From contig NC_058338.1 of NCBI RefSeq assembly GCF_905475395.1, positions 6,710,935 through 6,774,934 on the forward strand: a DNA stretch of 64,000 nucleotides, given 5' to 3'. Made by a program: the position numbers and the translations under genes. Under the pieces are notes generated by a model. It ran no database searches and had not been told where the DNA came from. It saw only the letters and a list, made by a program, of their open reading frames with translations. This document shows positions 24,255-37,865 of the stretch, in pieces. Numbering within the stretch: the first letter of the stretch is position 1; every line of letters starts with the position of its first letter. The DNA comes from Chrysoperla carnea (Eukaryota > Arthropoda > Insecta > Neuroptera > Chrysopidae).

Positions 24255-24667
24255 TAATTTGCGCTCTCACGGATAAACAGTGATGTTTACCCAAAAATGT
24301 TTTAGAAAAAAGTTGTTTAATTTTTTAGAAGAAACATTTTTTACGTTTAAATTTTTGTTCTATCTCTAACGGCTTACAAGATGGGTCCTACGGACCCAAG
24401 ACCCAATTGACCTATGTTGCTCATTTACGAACTTGACCTCACTTTTTACGTCCTCAGCACGCTATAAAAATTTCAGCTGGACATCTCTTGGTTTTTGAGT
24501 AATCGTGATGACAGACGGACAGACAGACGACAGACAACCGGAAATGGACTAATTAGGTGATTTTATGAACACCTATACCAAAATTTTGTTCATAGTATCA
24601 ATAAGCGTTACAAACTTGGGACTAAACTTAGTATATCTTGGTATATTTCATATATACATGGTATAAC
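24255..24667 (+). repeat. Dispersed repeat family R, longest copy
   Basis: About 410 bp from 'tttgcgctctcacggataaa' to 'tatatacatggtata'. It contains the (GACAGACG)n-like run at 24508-24536 and 'aaatggactaattaggtgat'. Used here as the reference for the fragments at 490, 4963, 8390, 35587 and 60460. One end shows a small hairpin (TATACC...GGTATA). No open frame, so probably a non-autonomous transposon. Confidence 0.78.
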
Positions 24668-27600
24668 TAGATGTGAACGACCAACGCATGTACAAACCTA
24701 TTTTTTTACATAATTAAACAAAATGCCATCGTAATACTATTTTGAACTTTATAAACTGTATTTTAAATCTTATCAATTTTATTTTGGACCTTAATAACTC
24801 ATAGATCGGATATAGCGACCAATTGTCTTTGCAGCTATTCAATAATAACGACATACATATGTACATGTATAACCTATACATACACTTTCACTTTTATATA
24901 AAAATATACATATCACTTATAATTACGTTTACTGTTCCCTTTACTGTCGTTAAAACTGATTTTGACTGTATTATTATTATTAACTTATTGAATTTACGTA
25001 TCATTTATCAAAAAAAATCACGCAAATCAGACAAACGAAATAATTTTCATTGTAAAGAACGTATTATTCCACCTTCCACCTAAATATTTGGTATGTAAAT
25101 CGGTTACATTAGATTGAATAATAATATTTATTTGATGATGGTGTTTATTTGCTAAATATTTCAAATGATCATTAACATTTATATATGATATTACGTAATA
25201 TGTAAAGTATACAGTGTGTCAAACAAACTTTACATCATTTTATATCTGCCAATTTTGTACTTAATAATATTAAGTAATATTTCTGAAATATACGTAAATC
25301 TGGCGTGAAATTCTAAACTCGCACTTGATAGCTAAGAACACTCCCACTTAAATTACCTTTCAAACGAAACAAAAAAAAATTAAATCGGTTCATCCGTTTA
25401 GGCGCTACGATGTCACAAACTGACACACAGACATAGCGGTCAAAAGTTTTGGATCGGGGGTTAAAAACTATGGTATATATCGAAAAATTTTACTCTTAAT
25501 TTTCGTTTAATTTACCCAAGTTCTAACAGAATCCAGCCTTCAAATTTGAAAAGTAAGTCTCAAATATTTCCATACACTCATTTTTTTGGAAACGTCCTTA
25601 AGACATGGTAAAATGATTTGATTGACAGTCCGGTATATGTATACTAAATAATAACATCAAAGTGTTCCTGTTGCTTTCAATCTTGTATTCTTGTATTCCT
25701 GTATTCCTGTAGTATGTAGTATATAATATATAGAATGTTTTTAATTGAATGAACTTGATCAATAGTCTTTAAAATTAACTGTATCTATATCAGTTATCAG
25801 CTATCTATAGATACAGATAGATAATCAACCAATCAATTTTATCTATACATCATACCACACTTCAAATAATTCAACCAATCAAAACTTACCCACATTCTTC
25901 CATTCTAATTCAAGCATAATATCTAAATCTAAAAAAACTTTCCTATAATTATTAGTTTACTTTTTAAGAAATAGGCTTCGTAAACTTTAAAAAATTATAA
26001 GTAATCATTATTAAGGTAGTTTTGGTACCAAAAAAATGGAAATGATCCAAAAACTTGAAAATCAATTAATCATCCTTTTGGTGTTAATACATATTTAAGT
26101 AAAATGTTTCAACCTGTATTTTGCAATGAATTATAATGAATAAATAATAATCACCTTTAGTTTAAATAGAAGTAATTAAATTATTAAATGTTTATAAAAA
26201 TTAATTAGTACAAACATTTTAATTTCAATAAAATAAAATAAAATACTTAGATTTAGTTAGAGTAGTTAATAAGAATAATCATAGGCAGTTCAATTCAGTT
26301 AAGTTTAGTTCAGTTATTGACCTTATTTCTATTCTAATTCTAATATTAATCTAATTCTAGCACTGGTACTCATACTCATATAATATAAGAATTTTAATTA
26401 ATTTTATTTATTTAACAACATTATAATTTATTAACAACTTATATAGAAATAGGTGGCGCAAACACACTATATACAATATACAGAGTGTTCTAACTTTTTA
26501 TAACGCTACACGATATTTGAGGTTACACTTAGTTTTTGAGTTATTGTGCCCTTTGACAGACGGTTTCAGGATTGTATAAAAAATCCGTTAATATTGTTTT
26601 ATTCTAAACAACGTATTTCTTCATTGATAAAGTCCCAAAAATTACAAAAATTTGGTTCATTTGATTTGATGATTGATCATATCGTAACACTACGAAATTA
26701 CATCGAATCATTAATCGTCATATTTGTGATCTCAGTTTACCCTAAATCGAAAATTTCTAGAGATATTTTTTTTCGATGCACTTCTTAAAAAATTTTCTGC
26801 GTTTAATTGTTGCTTAATCTTGTCTTATCGTTCGGTACTTCAATGAAAAAATACTTGAACAAATGAAAATTTAATTTTAGAGGAATAAAATTAATAACTT
26901 AATTAAATAAATTTGTGTGACTAAAGTGTATATTTTTACTACTCCCGACGAGTCGAACCGACTGTTTAATATTATAAAATTCATTTTATTCACTTATAAT
27001 TTGTCGTTTATTAACAAAGATATTTTTATTAAATATAGATCGCTAATAAACCAAATAATTGGAATCGAGTCGAATATCCCAGATGATTATAAACAAATGA
27101 ACTGAAACTTTGAATATTTGTGTCAAGATGATTCCAAAAATGTCAGAAATGGTTCACGTTTATTAAAATGCTATTATCTTCTAGTCGTAAGGTATATTCC
27201 TGATTCGAAAGACAAAATTTATATTCTTGATTTCGTTTAAGAAAATTAGTGATGAAACTCTGGAGTCAAGTAAATTTACCTAACTCATACTCGAATGAAA
27301 ACGAATTTGACTCAAACTTTGAATGTCGTATTTACTTACATTTAATTAAAAGCCTGAAAAATAAGTTTCAAGTTTCTAGCTTTAAAAATGACGTCATTTC
27401 TGTACAAACTTGGATCTCTCCTATTTCAACCTCTTACAGCCCTTTTTGCATTAAAAAGTATTCTATGTCCTTTCTCAGGCTCTAGAAAATCTCTGTATCT
27501 AATTTCATTTAAATCGGTTCAGTAGTTAAGTATTTAACAATGGGTATATCCCCAATTTTTGCCTACAAATTCCTACCTGTGCAAATATTGTGAAGTTTCT

Positions 27601-28244
27601 TCTCATTATTCCTAATTAGATATTGAATTAGTTGAAATTTCCTTCTTACTAATAATTTCTTCCTAATTTTCGTCTTACTATTCTTACGTGTAGGAATTGT
27701 GGGGAAAATGTTTAAACAAATCTTGCTCAAGTTGCAAGGAGTGTAAATAGTTAACTCGAGTACCATTCGACTGATTCCGAAAATTCCACTCGAGTCACAT
27801 CACTAAATGAACTAGTATTTTCCATATAATAATAGTCAATCACAAATTCTATTAGAAATGATAATGTGTATGTAAGAGCGATCTAAGCATGATGTATAAA
27901 CATCTATGTATATTATTATTATATGGTAATCATGGTTGAGATCAAAAAAGGTTATTCCAGAAAATTAAATAATTATGTTGGTAACTGTTTATTATTTAAT
28001 AAACATCTTTTAATTTACATTAAACATTCTATTACAACAACATATGACAACCTTTAATGAATAATTTTATTTCGTATTCATAAATTTATCTTATATATAG
28101 AAAAAAATTAATTTTAAACACATTCAGTAAAATATCAAGATAGAATTACACAAAATACCAGTTCTGCGAAATTTCCGAACATTTGTCGAACAAATCTACA
28201 CTTATATAATGGTCGTATAAAACCTCATCTCGTTTTTTTCTGAT
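24668..28244. other. Non-coding DNA, 3.6 kb
   Basis: No exon is recognised on either strand. Short open frames at 24823, 26546, 26917 and 27249 show no motif and atypical composition, and are not called. Small (TATTCCTG)n and (GATA)n-like runs lie near 25685 and 25810. Confidence 0.5.
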
Positions 28245-28486
28245 CAAGGCAGTATTTGACTATCTTTGTTTAACGAATTTAGTGTAAAAAGTTTAGCATC
28301 TTTGTCTTAATCATTGGCCTTGGTCTTGCAAGTCTTGTTTGGTTTTGCATATGTGTAAGAGCAAGATCAAAATACACCACCAAGTATGCTAGACCAAAGC
28401 AGTTAATTACAAAAGAACCAAGACCCATGTGTAAGACAAAGAACAAAGTTCAAATGTTAAAGATAAAGAAAGTCAAATTAGCCTTG
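28245..28486. mobile_element. Imperfect foldback element, about 240 bp
   Basis: The left end CAAGGCAGTATTTGACTATC pairs with the right end (reverse complement CAAGGCTAATTTGACTTTC). Inner blocks CTTTGTCTTA and CTTGGTCTT are also inverted. Arms of about 110 bp are diverged, implying an old MITE. Confidence 0.7.
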
Positions 28487-29680
28487 TTTTGTTCTTGGTA
28501 GTCAAATAAAAATTTGAATCTCAAAATCATCCAAATTAAGACAGCGATATCTACAACCTACTCTAGAAGTGATTCAATTTTTGTTGGCTTTCAGTGTACA
28601 TTCTACAATAAAAGCAAACTACAAGTAATAAAAGTTTAGTAGTTTTTATCACCTTTGGTGTACCTACGTCATACCGTTATACGTGACGACATTATCATTA
28701 CAATGTTGCAGTCAAAATTTATGGATTTCATTCTCGAACACATGCACTTACAAAAACAGACCAGAACGAAAACAGATCAATGATGCAATGATGGTTTGAA
28801 ATTGAATGAACAAACATAAAAAAGCTAGATTTTTGCTAACAATTGCCTAAACTATTCGGTTTACAAAAATGTTTCAAACAAAAAAATATATATAAAATCT
28901 AAAAGGCTATAAAAATCATATAAACTAGGTACTACACTTTTCCCTACTATCGAGTTCAATATAAATGGTGTTGTTATTTATTTAAATGTCACGTGACGAT
29001 GACACTGACAAGACAATGATGAACATGTACCTTCATTAAGTAACACTACACCTATTGATAATGAGTTCGACTACGACACTGGCACACCAATCACACTATT
29101 CAATATATACAATAAATATACAAGATGGAGCTGCTATCAAAAATACTTTGCATAAAATTATATCGAAAACGAATTTAAAAAGTCTTGTAATTTACTCCAA
29201 AACATGTACAAAACAAAAGAGAAAACATTTTGTCGGGTAGAAGAAAAAATTCTAAGGAAGATTAGCGTTTTAGAATCGGATAAGTCGAAACACGGTATTT
29301 TGCTTTTATACAGAACAATGTAGTCTACATGACTGTCAAGGAGTGGTTATGTTTTTCCCGAGTAGTTTTTCGCGGCTCAATGGATTTCAACATATAAGGT
29401 ATCATTATAGTTGTCTCAAGAACCCAAGTGTTCTTAGGTAGGTTTTTTAAAAAACAAAACAAAATGGTGGATTTTTGAAGCGAAATAGTAATACTTTAAT
29501 AAAAAAAATGAACAAAACCTATCGAGTAGGGTATCAAAATAAAGGAAATTAAAAGGGGATTACAAAATATTTATACGTTATATGTTTTAATTTAATTAGG
29601 AAGAATAAATTGGTTTAAAAGTTTTAATATAATATAATGAGAGGGTTATTTAATGCTGAGACTCTATAAAAGTCAAAAAT
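28487..29680. other. Non-coding DNA
   Basis: No gene or repeat end was recognised. Confidence 0.5.
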
Positions 29681-29797
29681 AAGTCCAGTAGTTTACATAA
29701 CGACTTCAACAGTCGCGGCCCAATAAAATCTAGACCGACACAAACCCTTCCCAATAATGGCCCCGACTGTTAAAGGCTATGTAAACTACTGGACTTG
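29681..29797. mobile_element. 117-bp MITE
   Basis: Perfect 19-bp terminal inverted repeats AAGTCCAGTAGTTTACATA. The inner block 'cgacttcaacagtcgcggcc' is followed by inverted 'ccgactgtt'. A diverged relative is at 19161-19276. Confidence 0.88.
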
Positions 29798-31161
29798 TTT
29801 CTTCTTTTTCAGATTTATTTAACGCAGTCAAGTTTTTATTTCTTTAATTATTTATTTTATATTGAGAAGTCCTAGAGAAACAACCTCAGACTTAAATTCT
29901 TCATAAAAGATTGTCTTATTATGTACGGCAAAAAAAAAAAATTTTTGACCTTCAACTATTCTTAATTCGAATTCGTTCAAAATTCTTTAGAAATTCACTT
30001 TATAAAATACTGATAAAACTCGAATGATAACACAGTGTCATTTATTATCCAGGTAAATTTTTCACGTTCTTTAAGTTTGAATTCAAAAGAAAAATCTAAA
30101 CTTTTTGGTGGGGGTACATTCTGTATATATGTATTTATGTAGAAGTTGATAACGAATAATAATATAATGATACCGAGGAATTATCATATTCGTTTACTTG
30201 GTAATTGTAAACACTGTAATATTGATTTTCTAACTTAGATTAATTTATTTAGAATAAATAATCTAGAAAAATTATTTTTAATTGGTCTGAATATACGTAA
30301 CTAAATAAAGATATTCGAGCAGAGTAGCTTAACAATTTTAGTTAATTGTATAAATATCTTATATATAGACAATTCAATTAAAAGTTCGTACCTGAATGAC
30401 CGAGTTTTCTCGATATTTTTTGAGTTAAAAAGACTCAATTTTTATCACTAATATAAGAATCGTTTAAAATGTCTCAACACAAATACCAATATACCAATTT
30501 GAATGTCCCAGTATTGTACTTTATTCGTTAACTACGATATACGCCAATAGAAGTCAGGAAGAGTCATATTTTGCAGTTTATATTTCAGTTTTACCTAGTT
30601 CGATTTTTCGCCCCAAAAAACCCTTACCTAAACTATACGATTTTCGAAAGAATGTTTCGAACAAAATATGTTACTTTTTTAATCAATAACAGCTTTCTAA
30701 TTTAGCTTGAAAACCTAGTTTCAAGCATATGTCAACTTAAAAAAGCACCGTGTAAAAGCTGCTCAAAACCGACAAATTTATCAGAATACGAACCAAGAAA
30801 ATCGCTTTATGTACTCAACTTTGGACGAATTATGGTGATATGGGAGAGGTGACAATTCTACATATCTTATTTCTTTTGAGTTATTTAATTTAGGCTAGGA
30901 TATTTGGAATCACTTGTTTAAAAAAGTTTGGGAGAGGAGAGAAGCACTTATGACTTTGGAGGCTTATATTTTGCGAAATATTCTTCTAAAAATCACATTA
31001 TTTTTCCTATTTCCCACTTTTAAAGACGTATCCAACACTTAGCGGTTCTACAAAAATTTCCATAGTATTTAATTAACTGTACACCTTCCCCCTTAATAAA
31101 TGTATGATTCCAGTTTCACTGTATTAAATAATATAATTAATTTGTTTGTATTTTGTTTTAG
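29798..31161. other. Non-coding DNA upstream of the widerborst exons
   Basis: Probably part of the intron before the first visible widerborst exon, because that exon begins in phase 1 and needs an upstream coding exon. Nothing else is recognised. Confidence 0.5.
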
Positions 31162-34100
31162 ATGTGACGTCCGGTGAACAAGAGGATCTATTTATTCGTA
31201 AATTACGACAATGTTGTGTAGCATTCGATTTTATGGACGCTACGGCCGACTTAAAAGGTAAAGAAGTCAAACGTGCTACGTTAAATGAACTTGTGGAGTA
31301 CATTACAACCGGACGTGGTGTGCTTACCGAGCCTGTTTATCCTGAAATTATTAAAATGGTACGTATGAATCTAGTATTTAAAAAAAAAATATAAAAAACT
31401 ATTATTGGGTAAATTTAAAATGAAAATTGCATACTTTAAAATTCATATATTTAAATTAATAGCAGAAACAAAATTGATATTTTAAAAATAATAATAATTC
31501 GCTGAATACAAGAGCACAATCAGATTCAATATTCATCATACTCGACTACACGAGTGTCTGAGACAGAGACCTTCACTAAATCGCACTATTATAATCTTTT
31601 ATTTATTTATATATTTCATAAGCAGACTATAAACATCATAGATGTTTGTACTAACAGCTAAGATCGCTGATCTAGTATTAGACTATAATTTATTATTTAT
31701 TCTCTGATATCGGCCCTCTATTTTTATATATAACATACCATAGCCCTGACCGCAAAGGAGGCCTTTTGTTCCCAACAAAACTTTTATATTCCCCCTCTGT
31801 ATAGATTCCGCTGGGAATACAAATTATTATGCTATTCCAAATGTGGATCTCTGATGATTCCATTTGGAGGACGATGAAACCTCCACACATGTCATTTTTG
31901 TCACTTGCAGAAATTTGTTGCAAAAAGAGTGTCAGGTATGTATTGTTTGGGTCTGAAACCTTGGACGCATCAATCCTTGTAGAACTTTCAGCGAAGAATC
32001 TGAGGGTTTTCTGTGTGGCGTATGACCTCGACAGAATTCTTTAAATTAATCTGCTTAAAATAACACCTCTTACCTGTTGATGTCTTTTCTTCGGGTGATA
32101 GTTTCTTCTCAAGAAGGGCACAGAAGCGTTCCATAAATATTATCCTAATTATAGAGCAGGCTCTGGGAGATAAGCATGATGAACGGTATATCCCTGTCAA
32201 CAAGATTACTGTAGGAACCTGGAGTTGTCACACTAGAAAGGAGGAAGAGACGAAGGCTAATATCCTTTTATCTAGTATCTCTGTCTTGAGTCAGAAATTT
32301 TTGGCGACCACCCGGGAACGATATTTTCCTGTCAACAGACGAAGGCTCCTTTTACCTATCTCTATCTTGCGTCAAATATTCTTTGGCGACCTCCCGAAAT
32401 TAAAATTTATCGATACCAAATCTCATCTGCTGTATTTTTTCCACAATTTGAAAATATGTTGATATTCTATCAAACAGTTTAAAGTTAAAATGGAGTATTA
32501 AAGAGATTTGACTGTAAAAATATTTGAGTCAGATAAATATTTGCTTTGAATATGATATTTTAAATTACTAAAGTTTATGGTTAGTTAATTTTCTATTTAA
32601 GTAGTAACCTATCTAGCAACCATCATTCAACGTTATCGTTCTTAAATTAAAACCATATTCAAGAAATACGATTACGATCAAACGTTACGATTTTTCTACG
32701 TAGTCTAGGAGCCAGATGGGATATCCAGTTCAAGTTTTTTTTAACTCGCTTATTACGAAATGATCATTTTTTCTGTTGTTTTAAAGATATAAAGACATAG
32801 AAATCGTTTTTAGGATTCCGCTGTCAAATGGTAAAAAAGAGTTCCTTATAAATTGTATCTTTTGTACATCAGAGGAAAAAATTGTCAAGTGATCTTTTTT
32901 CTTCAGCTCAATATATGCCCAGGATGTTTGTCCTTTAATTTTAAGTCCACTTAAATGAGTTAAACTTATAATAATCTTTCTTTTGTAGATATCAGCAAAT
33001 CTATTTCGAACATTACCTCCAAGTGAAAATCCAGACTTTGATCCAGAAGAGGATGATCCAACGCTGGAGGCGAGCTGGCCCCATCTTCAGCTTGTATATG
33101 AATTTTTCCTACGATTTCTCGAAAGTGCTGACTTTCAACCCACCATAGGCAAAAAAGTTATTGATCAAAAATTTGTTTTACAGGTAAGAAAAAATAACAA
33201 ACTAAAAATATATATTTGAAAAATAATAAAAATGATTTATTCTTTTTTTCAGTTGTTAGATCTATTCGATTCAGAAGATCCTCGGGAGCGAGATTTTCTA
33301 AAAACAGTTTTGCATCGTATATATGGCAAATTTCTTGGCCTACGAGCATTTATTCGTAAACAAATTAATAATATATTTTTAAGATTTGTCTACGAAACTG
33401 AACAATTTAATGGTGTTGGAGAATTATTAGAAATTTTGGGAAGGTAAATTTTATTCATTCATTTTTTTCATGTTCTTTTAAGTTAGAAATCCGATTAAAT
33501 ATAAGCCGATCAAAGATTCGTCCCATTTATTTTAAATGTTGACCGAGTATTTTTTTGGAAGCGTAACTTAAGAGCAATAGTTTCCCGCGGTATATTTGAC
33601 AAACCATTGTCACTCATAAGGGCCACGCTTGCCGAATTTTTCTATTTTATCAGCACGCTTAGAAGAAAAAACTAAAAAAAAACTAGTTGATTTGACGACT
33701 AGATCATTAGTTCTCAAGATACCGCTAAAAATTTCTCTAAAATATAGGGTTTCGTATGATAAGGTGGGGAGATTGGGTCACAGTGGATCTCTTTTTTCCT
33801 TAGGATACTCTAGGCAAGTGCCCAGGGCAACACAAACGATGGAGGCTCCTGCTTGTCCTCAAAAAAATCATTCTTTGTAGTCGTCGTTCCATTCTACGCA
33901 GTAGGTGCGTGTTTCAATGACAAAATAATATTTGCAATAATTTTATTCGATTTGCCAACTGTAAAATACGTAAAATGAGACGAAATGCGGTAATGACATT
34001 GAATAATTATGTAATTAGCACACCTGTTAAATCGAAAATCTTATCTAAAGGCTAATATTTTTAATTTCGTGACAATCAATTTGTTTATACAATTTGAAAT

Positions 34101-35892
34101 GAAGTTTAACAAAAAGAAAAGAGGTCCCCGTGATCCATATGGGGTGCTAACTCTCGGACTATAGTAGAGAATAACCTGAGATAAAAACATTGATTTTAAT
34201 ATGCTTGATGATTTTATTTTGCAGTATAATAAATGGATTTGCGTTGCCGTTAAAAACAGAACATAAACAGTTCCTTGTGAAAGTGTTAATACCGTTGCAC
34301 AAGGTGAAATGTTTAAGTTTATATCATGCACAATTAGCATATTGTGTTGTACAATTTTTGGAAAAAGATGCTACGTTAACTGAACCAGTTGTACGTGGTC
34401 TACTCAAATATTGGCCAAAAACATGTAGTCAAAAAGAAGTTATGTTTTTGGGTGAAATTGAAGAAGTATTGGATGTTATTGAACCAACACAATTTACTAA
34501 AATACAAGAACCATTATTTAGACAAATATCTCGTTGTGTAAGCAGCCCACATTTTCAGGTAAACTACCAATTAATTTATTTATTTATTCTTGTACTCACT
34601 GTACCATTCTTGAGTTTTTCATCAGATCGAAAGGGTAGAAAGATAGTTTGTATATTTCTTATTTTGATTATCCTCATCTACAGCTTTATCCTTCGTCATC
34701 GCGATTTTGTTCATAAAAACTTTGAATCGAGTTATTAAAACCAAAATCTGTGAAGGATCGGTCAAAATTTATTCTCCTTAAGTGATAAATTGAAATTAAT
34801 TACAATAAAATTTGTATGTTTTTGATTTAGGTTGCTGAACGAGCACTTTATTTTTGGAACAACGAGTACATAATGTCATTAATGGAAGAAAATAATCATG
34901 TGATTATGCCAATCATGTTCCCAGCTTTATATCGTATTAGTAAAGAACATTGGAATCAAACCATAGTTGCACTTGTTTATAACGTTTTGAAAACATTTAT
35001 GGAGATGAATTCTAAATTATTTGATGAACTTACGGCTAGTTATAAAGCTGAGAGACAAAAGTATGTATATATTTTTATTTTATTTAATTATAAACTTTAC
35101 CGTATTTATTCTTTCTCCTATAAATCATTGAAATTGTACGAAAAACGAACTGATTAAATTTTTCTATTTAATTTTGATTCGGAAAATATCAGATTTCTAT
35201 ATTATATGGAGTTACTCAATTTTTTAGAGCCTGGCAACAGTGTACCTTGAATGAAAATCTCAAACATTCTGATCAGCCTTTAATATTTTATACGCAAGGT
35301 TGAAACGTTGAGAAAATTTATTTATTAATTTGATATGTTTTTTTAAACGTGTACATAAGTATTTAAACTAAAAATTGAGTATGTGCAGTGAAAAGCTTGT
35401 TTATTTCTCTTTAAAATACGCTTGTATTGATCTTTATACGAGCTTTTAAGATCGAGTTATTTGCGAAGAAAATAGACTTTCGTTACTTTTTAAACTGCCG
35501 TATTTCCTTGCGCCACGCTTAAATCGTCAGATATTGAAATCCTTTTTAGCATGTAATTAAGCCACCACATGTTAATCTGACGTTTAACATTTTTTCGTAA
35601 ACATCATTGTTTACCCGTGAGTGCGCAAATAAGAAAAACTTTGTTGTTTATTAGTTATATAGTGGTTTTGTGAAATATTTTCGAACCAAAACAAATGGTA
35701 ACCGAAAGACCGCCATAATTACAGTTGCAACAATTCAGTCACTTGTTTTTAAAATGATTTTTTTATTTATTTTACAGAGAAAAAAGACGTGAAAAAGAAC
35801 GTGATGAGCTTTGGAAACGTTTAGGTGAATTGGAAATAACAACTAAAAAAAATGTCCATCACAGCCCAACAACAACTAGTAACAAAAAGTGA
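31162..35892 (+). CDS. wdb: PP2A B56 (B') regulatory subunit, widerborst type, 5' end missing
   Basis: B56 subunits are HEAT-like scaffolds that bind the PP2A A/C core and recruit substrates through an LxxIxE-binding groove. Six exons were joined by splice sites and phase: 31162-31358, 32989-33183, 33253-33443, 34225-34558, 34831-35060 and 35778-35892. Together they give 419 complete codons from [14 protein letters not shown] to ...TTTSNKK-stop. Family hallmarks include [93 protein letters not shown] and [27 protein letters not shown] and LRAFIRK place it with widerborst/alpha/epsilon rather than well-rounded/gamma/delta. The first visible exon starts in phase 1, completing an Asp codon, so an upstream coding exon exists; none was found in 1-31161. 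The C-terminus is short. Intron 1 carries a LINE fragment. Very sure of family; symbol assigned by recalled family sequences. Confidence 0.95.
31693..32400 (+). pseudogene. LINE tail (family L) in widerborst intron 1
   Basis: In one frame the segment around 31870-32020 encodes [15 protein letters not shown] and a following tail. This matches, with changes, the C-terminal stretch EDETSIHVICIGRNL encoded on the minus strand at 44241-44489. The 3' tail after the frame contains 'gacctcgacagaatt' and 'ctgcttaaaataac', shared with the copies at 37395, 44171, 44511 and 52540. Frames are broken by shifts. Bases 32090-32400 repeat the phrase 'cctgtcaacaga/aagatt' and 'ttggcgacc' twice and may be further LINE 3' sequence. 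Confidence 0.7.
35587..35632 (-). repeat. Family R fragment in widerborst intron 5
   Basis: The short piece 'ttttcgtaaacatcattgtt' followed by 'tacccgtgagtgcgcaaat' matches the reverse complement of the start of the 24255 copy. It lies about 150 bp before the last widerborst exon. Confidence 0.6.
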
Positions 35893-37394
35893 TAGCCAAT
35901 CACCTCCTAGTGTCCCTCATTCATTATTAATAATAAGAATAATAATTAATTATAAAAACAAATAACAACAAGTCATTGAAAAAAAAAAAACAAAAAAATC
36001 AAAAAAATCCTCTTGCGTTTTCCCTTTTATATATTTGAATGAAAAAAACAAAAATCACGAGACCCCAAAACATTTTTTTGATAGAGATACGATACAACGA
36101 GATCTATTGTTGTGTGTGTCACATCAAAATAAAAAAACTAATCAGCCAGTCACAGACACATAGACTCCTGATTATAATAATTAATTATCTTGTAGCAATG
36201 AAAAACAAACAAAATTATTTAAAAACCAATCATCATACTTACTACATTTATATAAATCAAAACTTAACATTTACTTGACATTTTAAATGACTCAAGGTTG
36301 TGTCCAATAAAATCAAAAAAAAAATAATTGTGCTAAATTATGTCTTGTTTGTTAACGGTCGTCGTCAGGTAAGTCAGAATCCATCTTTTTCATCACACCC
36401 ACAACACATACATACACACACATACATATATATTCACAAAAAATCCACATCCACAATCTTTTTTCTGCAATGGCTGCTAAAAAAAATTCATCATCGTAGA
36501 GACCAAAAAAAATAAAATAAACATATTATAAATATAAATATTATACAAATTAATACTTTATCAAAACAAAACACACCGCCATTTTTAAAAAATTTGTTTT
36601 TTTCTTAATAGGTTAGGTCTATTTAATCACCTCCCGCCCCCAACTTTTCATAGATTTGCGCTAATTTTTTTTTTTTGTTATCACTACTCAACAACACATG
36701 ATTAATGATGGAAGTTAAATGTGATGCGATTAAGTGTGTGATTGTGATGTGTATTGAACGCGAATTTGGTGTGATATAATGCGTAATTCGAAAACAATCG
36801 ATGATTCTTTTCTAGAAACTTGAATTTCTGGAAAAGGATCGTCGATTGTGTACATTCCTAATCGATTACTAAAATAAAAGAGAGATGACAGTGATATTTG
36901 TCGTAAAATAAGTGAAGAATTCTCAAAATTTCGAGATCATGCGGATGCAATTAAGATCACATTCGATGTAGTTCGATAATCCTTTTCTAAAAGCTTGGAT
37001 TTTTAAATTCCTAAAAAAGAGTTAATCGAGTACTGAAAGAAAAGCGAAAAGACAGTGATATGTATTCGAGTTATTTTTAGAAACAGGCAAAGAATTAATT
37101 AGCGGGGTTTTGAACAAAAAAGGGAATTAATGCGAGGAATTTGAACGACGAGTGTTAAAAAAGGAGCGCGAGTTGAAAAAAAATTGAAATTGTTGCCGTG
37201 GAAAATGAAGAAGCGGGAGAAATAGAAATAGATAGTTCTCAGAGTTCTGCAGTTCATACAAGTGTAATTGAGGAGAAACCAAAAGACATTTTGATTTAGT
37301 AGCAAAATATTTTTCACAAAAAGTTTAACATGGGCATCATTTCAGGGAAATTGGTGCTTTAATTATCGTAATGATATAATACATAAGATACCCC

Positions 37395-37575
37395 TCTTAT
37401 GGATTCCTGACACGTAGGCGAAGGGGTACTCTTTACCCTCCAATAACCTGTCACCTGAAGGTACGACATCTCCGTGTAAGAAATGCTATTGAAGCAGATG
37501 AAGTTATAGGATTCTGTCGAGGCTAGACGCCACGCAGAAAGTCCACAGCATTTCCACCGGAATTTCTCCCAGAAT
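37395..37575 (-). pseudogene. LINE family L 3' tail fragment
   Basis: It shares 'gcagatgaagttataggatt', 'ctgtcgaggc' and 'gacgccacgcagaaa' in order with the minus-strand LINE tails at 44171-44340 and 44511-44705. Only the end of the ORF and the 3' tail are present. Confidence 0.65.
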
Positions 37576-37865
37576 TGAAGAATTTATTAACATCAAATTA
37601 TTACTTGTAATAAAAAAGTTTCACTGTTGACTTGTTTGTATAGAATAACGGGAAATGTAGGCTAAATTTTCGAAAAATATAGGAATCGAACTCAATTAAC
37701 ATCAAAATCACAAAAATTTACGCAAGTTGAGTAGTGGACAACCTATAAATTTTTGTTTTGGGTGTAAACAAATCATAAAAGTGTGCGCAAAAATTATGTA
37801 CACAGATCTGATGACGTGCGAGATCACCTTTTTTACGAATACATACGAAGAATTTTTTATTTCTG

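Noticed and set aside
34190-34738. A 182-codon open frame running from the widerborst fourth visible exon into the following intron
   Set aside because: The frame merely reads through the donor at 34559. The paralogue and the family both splice here ([12 protein letters not shown]), so the hydrophobic extension is intron.
31162-35892. Assignment of the conserved B56 gene to the well-rounded (gamma/delta) clade
   Set aside because: [25 protein letters not shown] and [16 protein letters not shown] agree with the widerborst/alpha/epsilon form rather than LRAYIRK and NNIFYRF.
36300-36515. 71-codon open frame in the widerborst downstream region
   Set aside because: Low-complexity composition (Lys, Ile, His-Thr runs from simple repeats) and no similarity; best read as 3' UTR.
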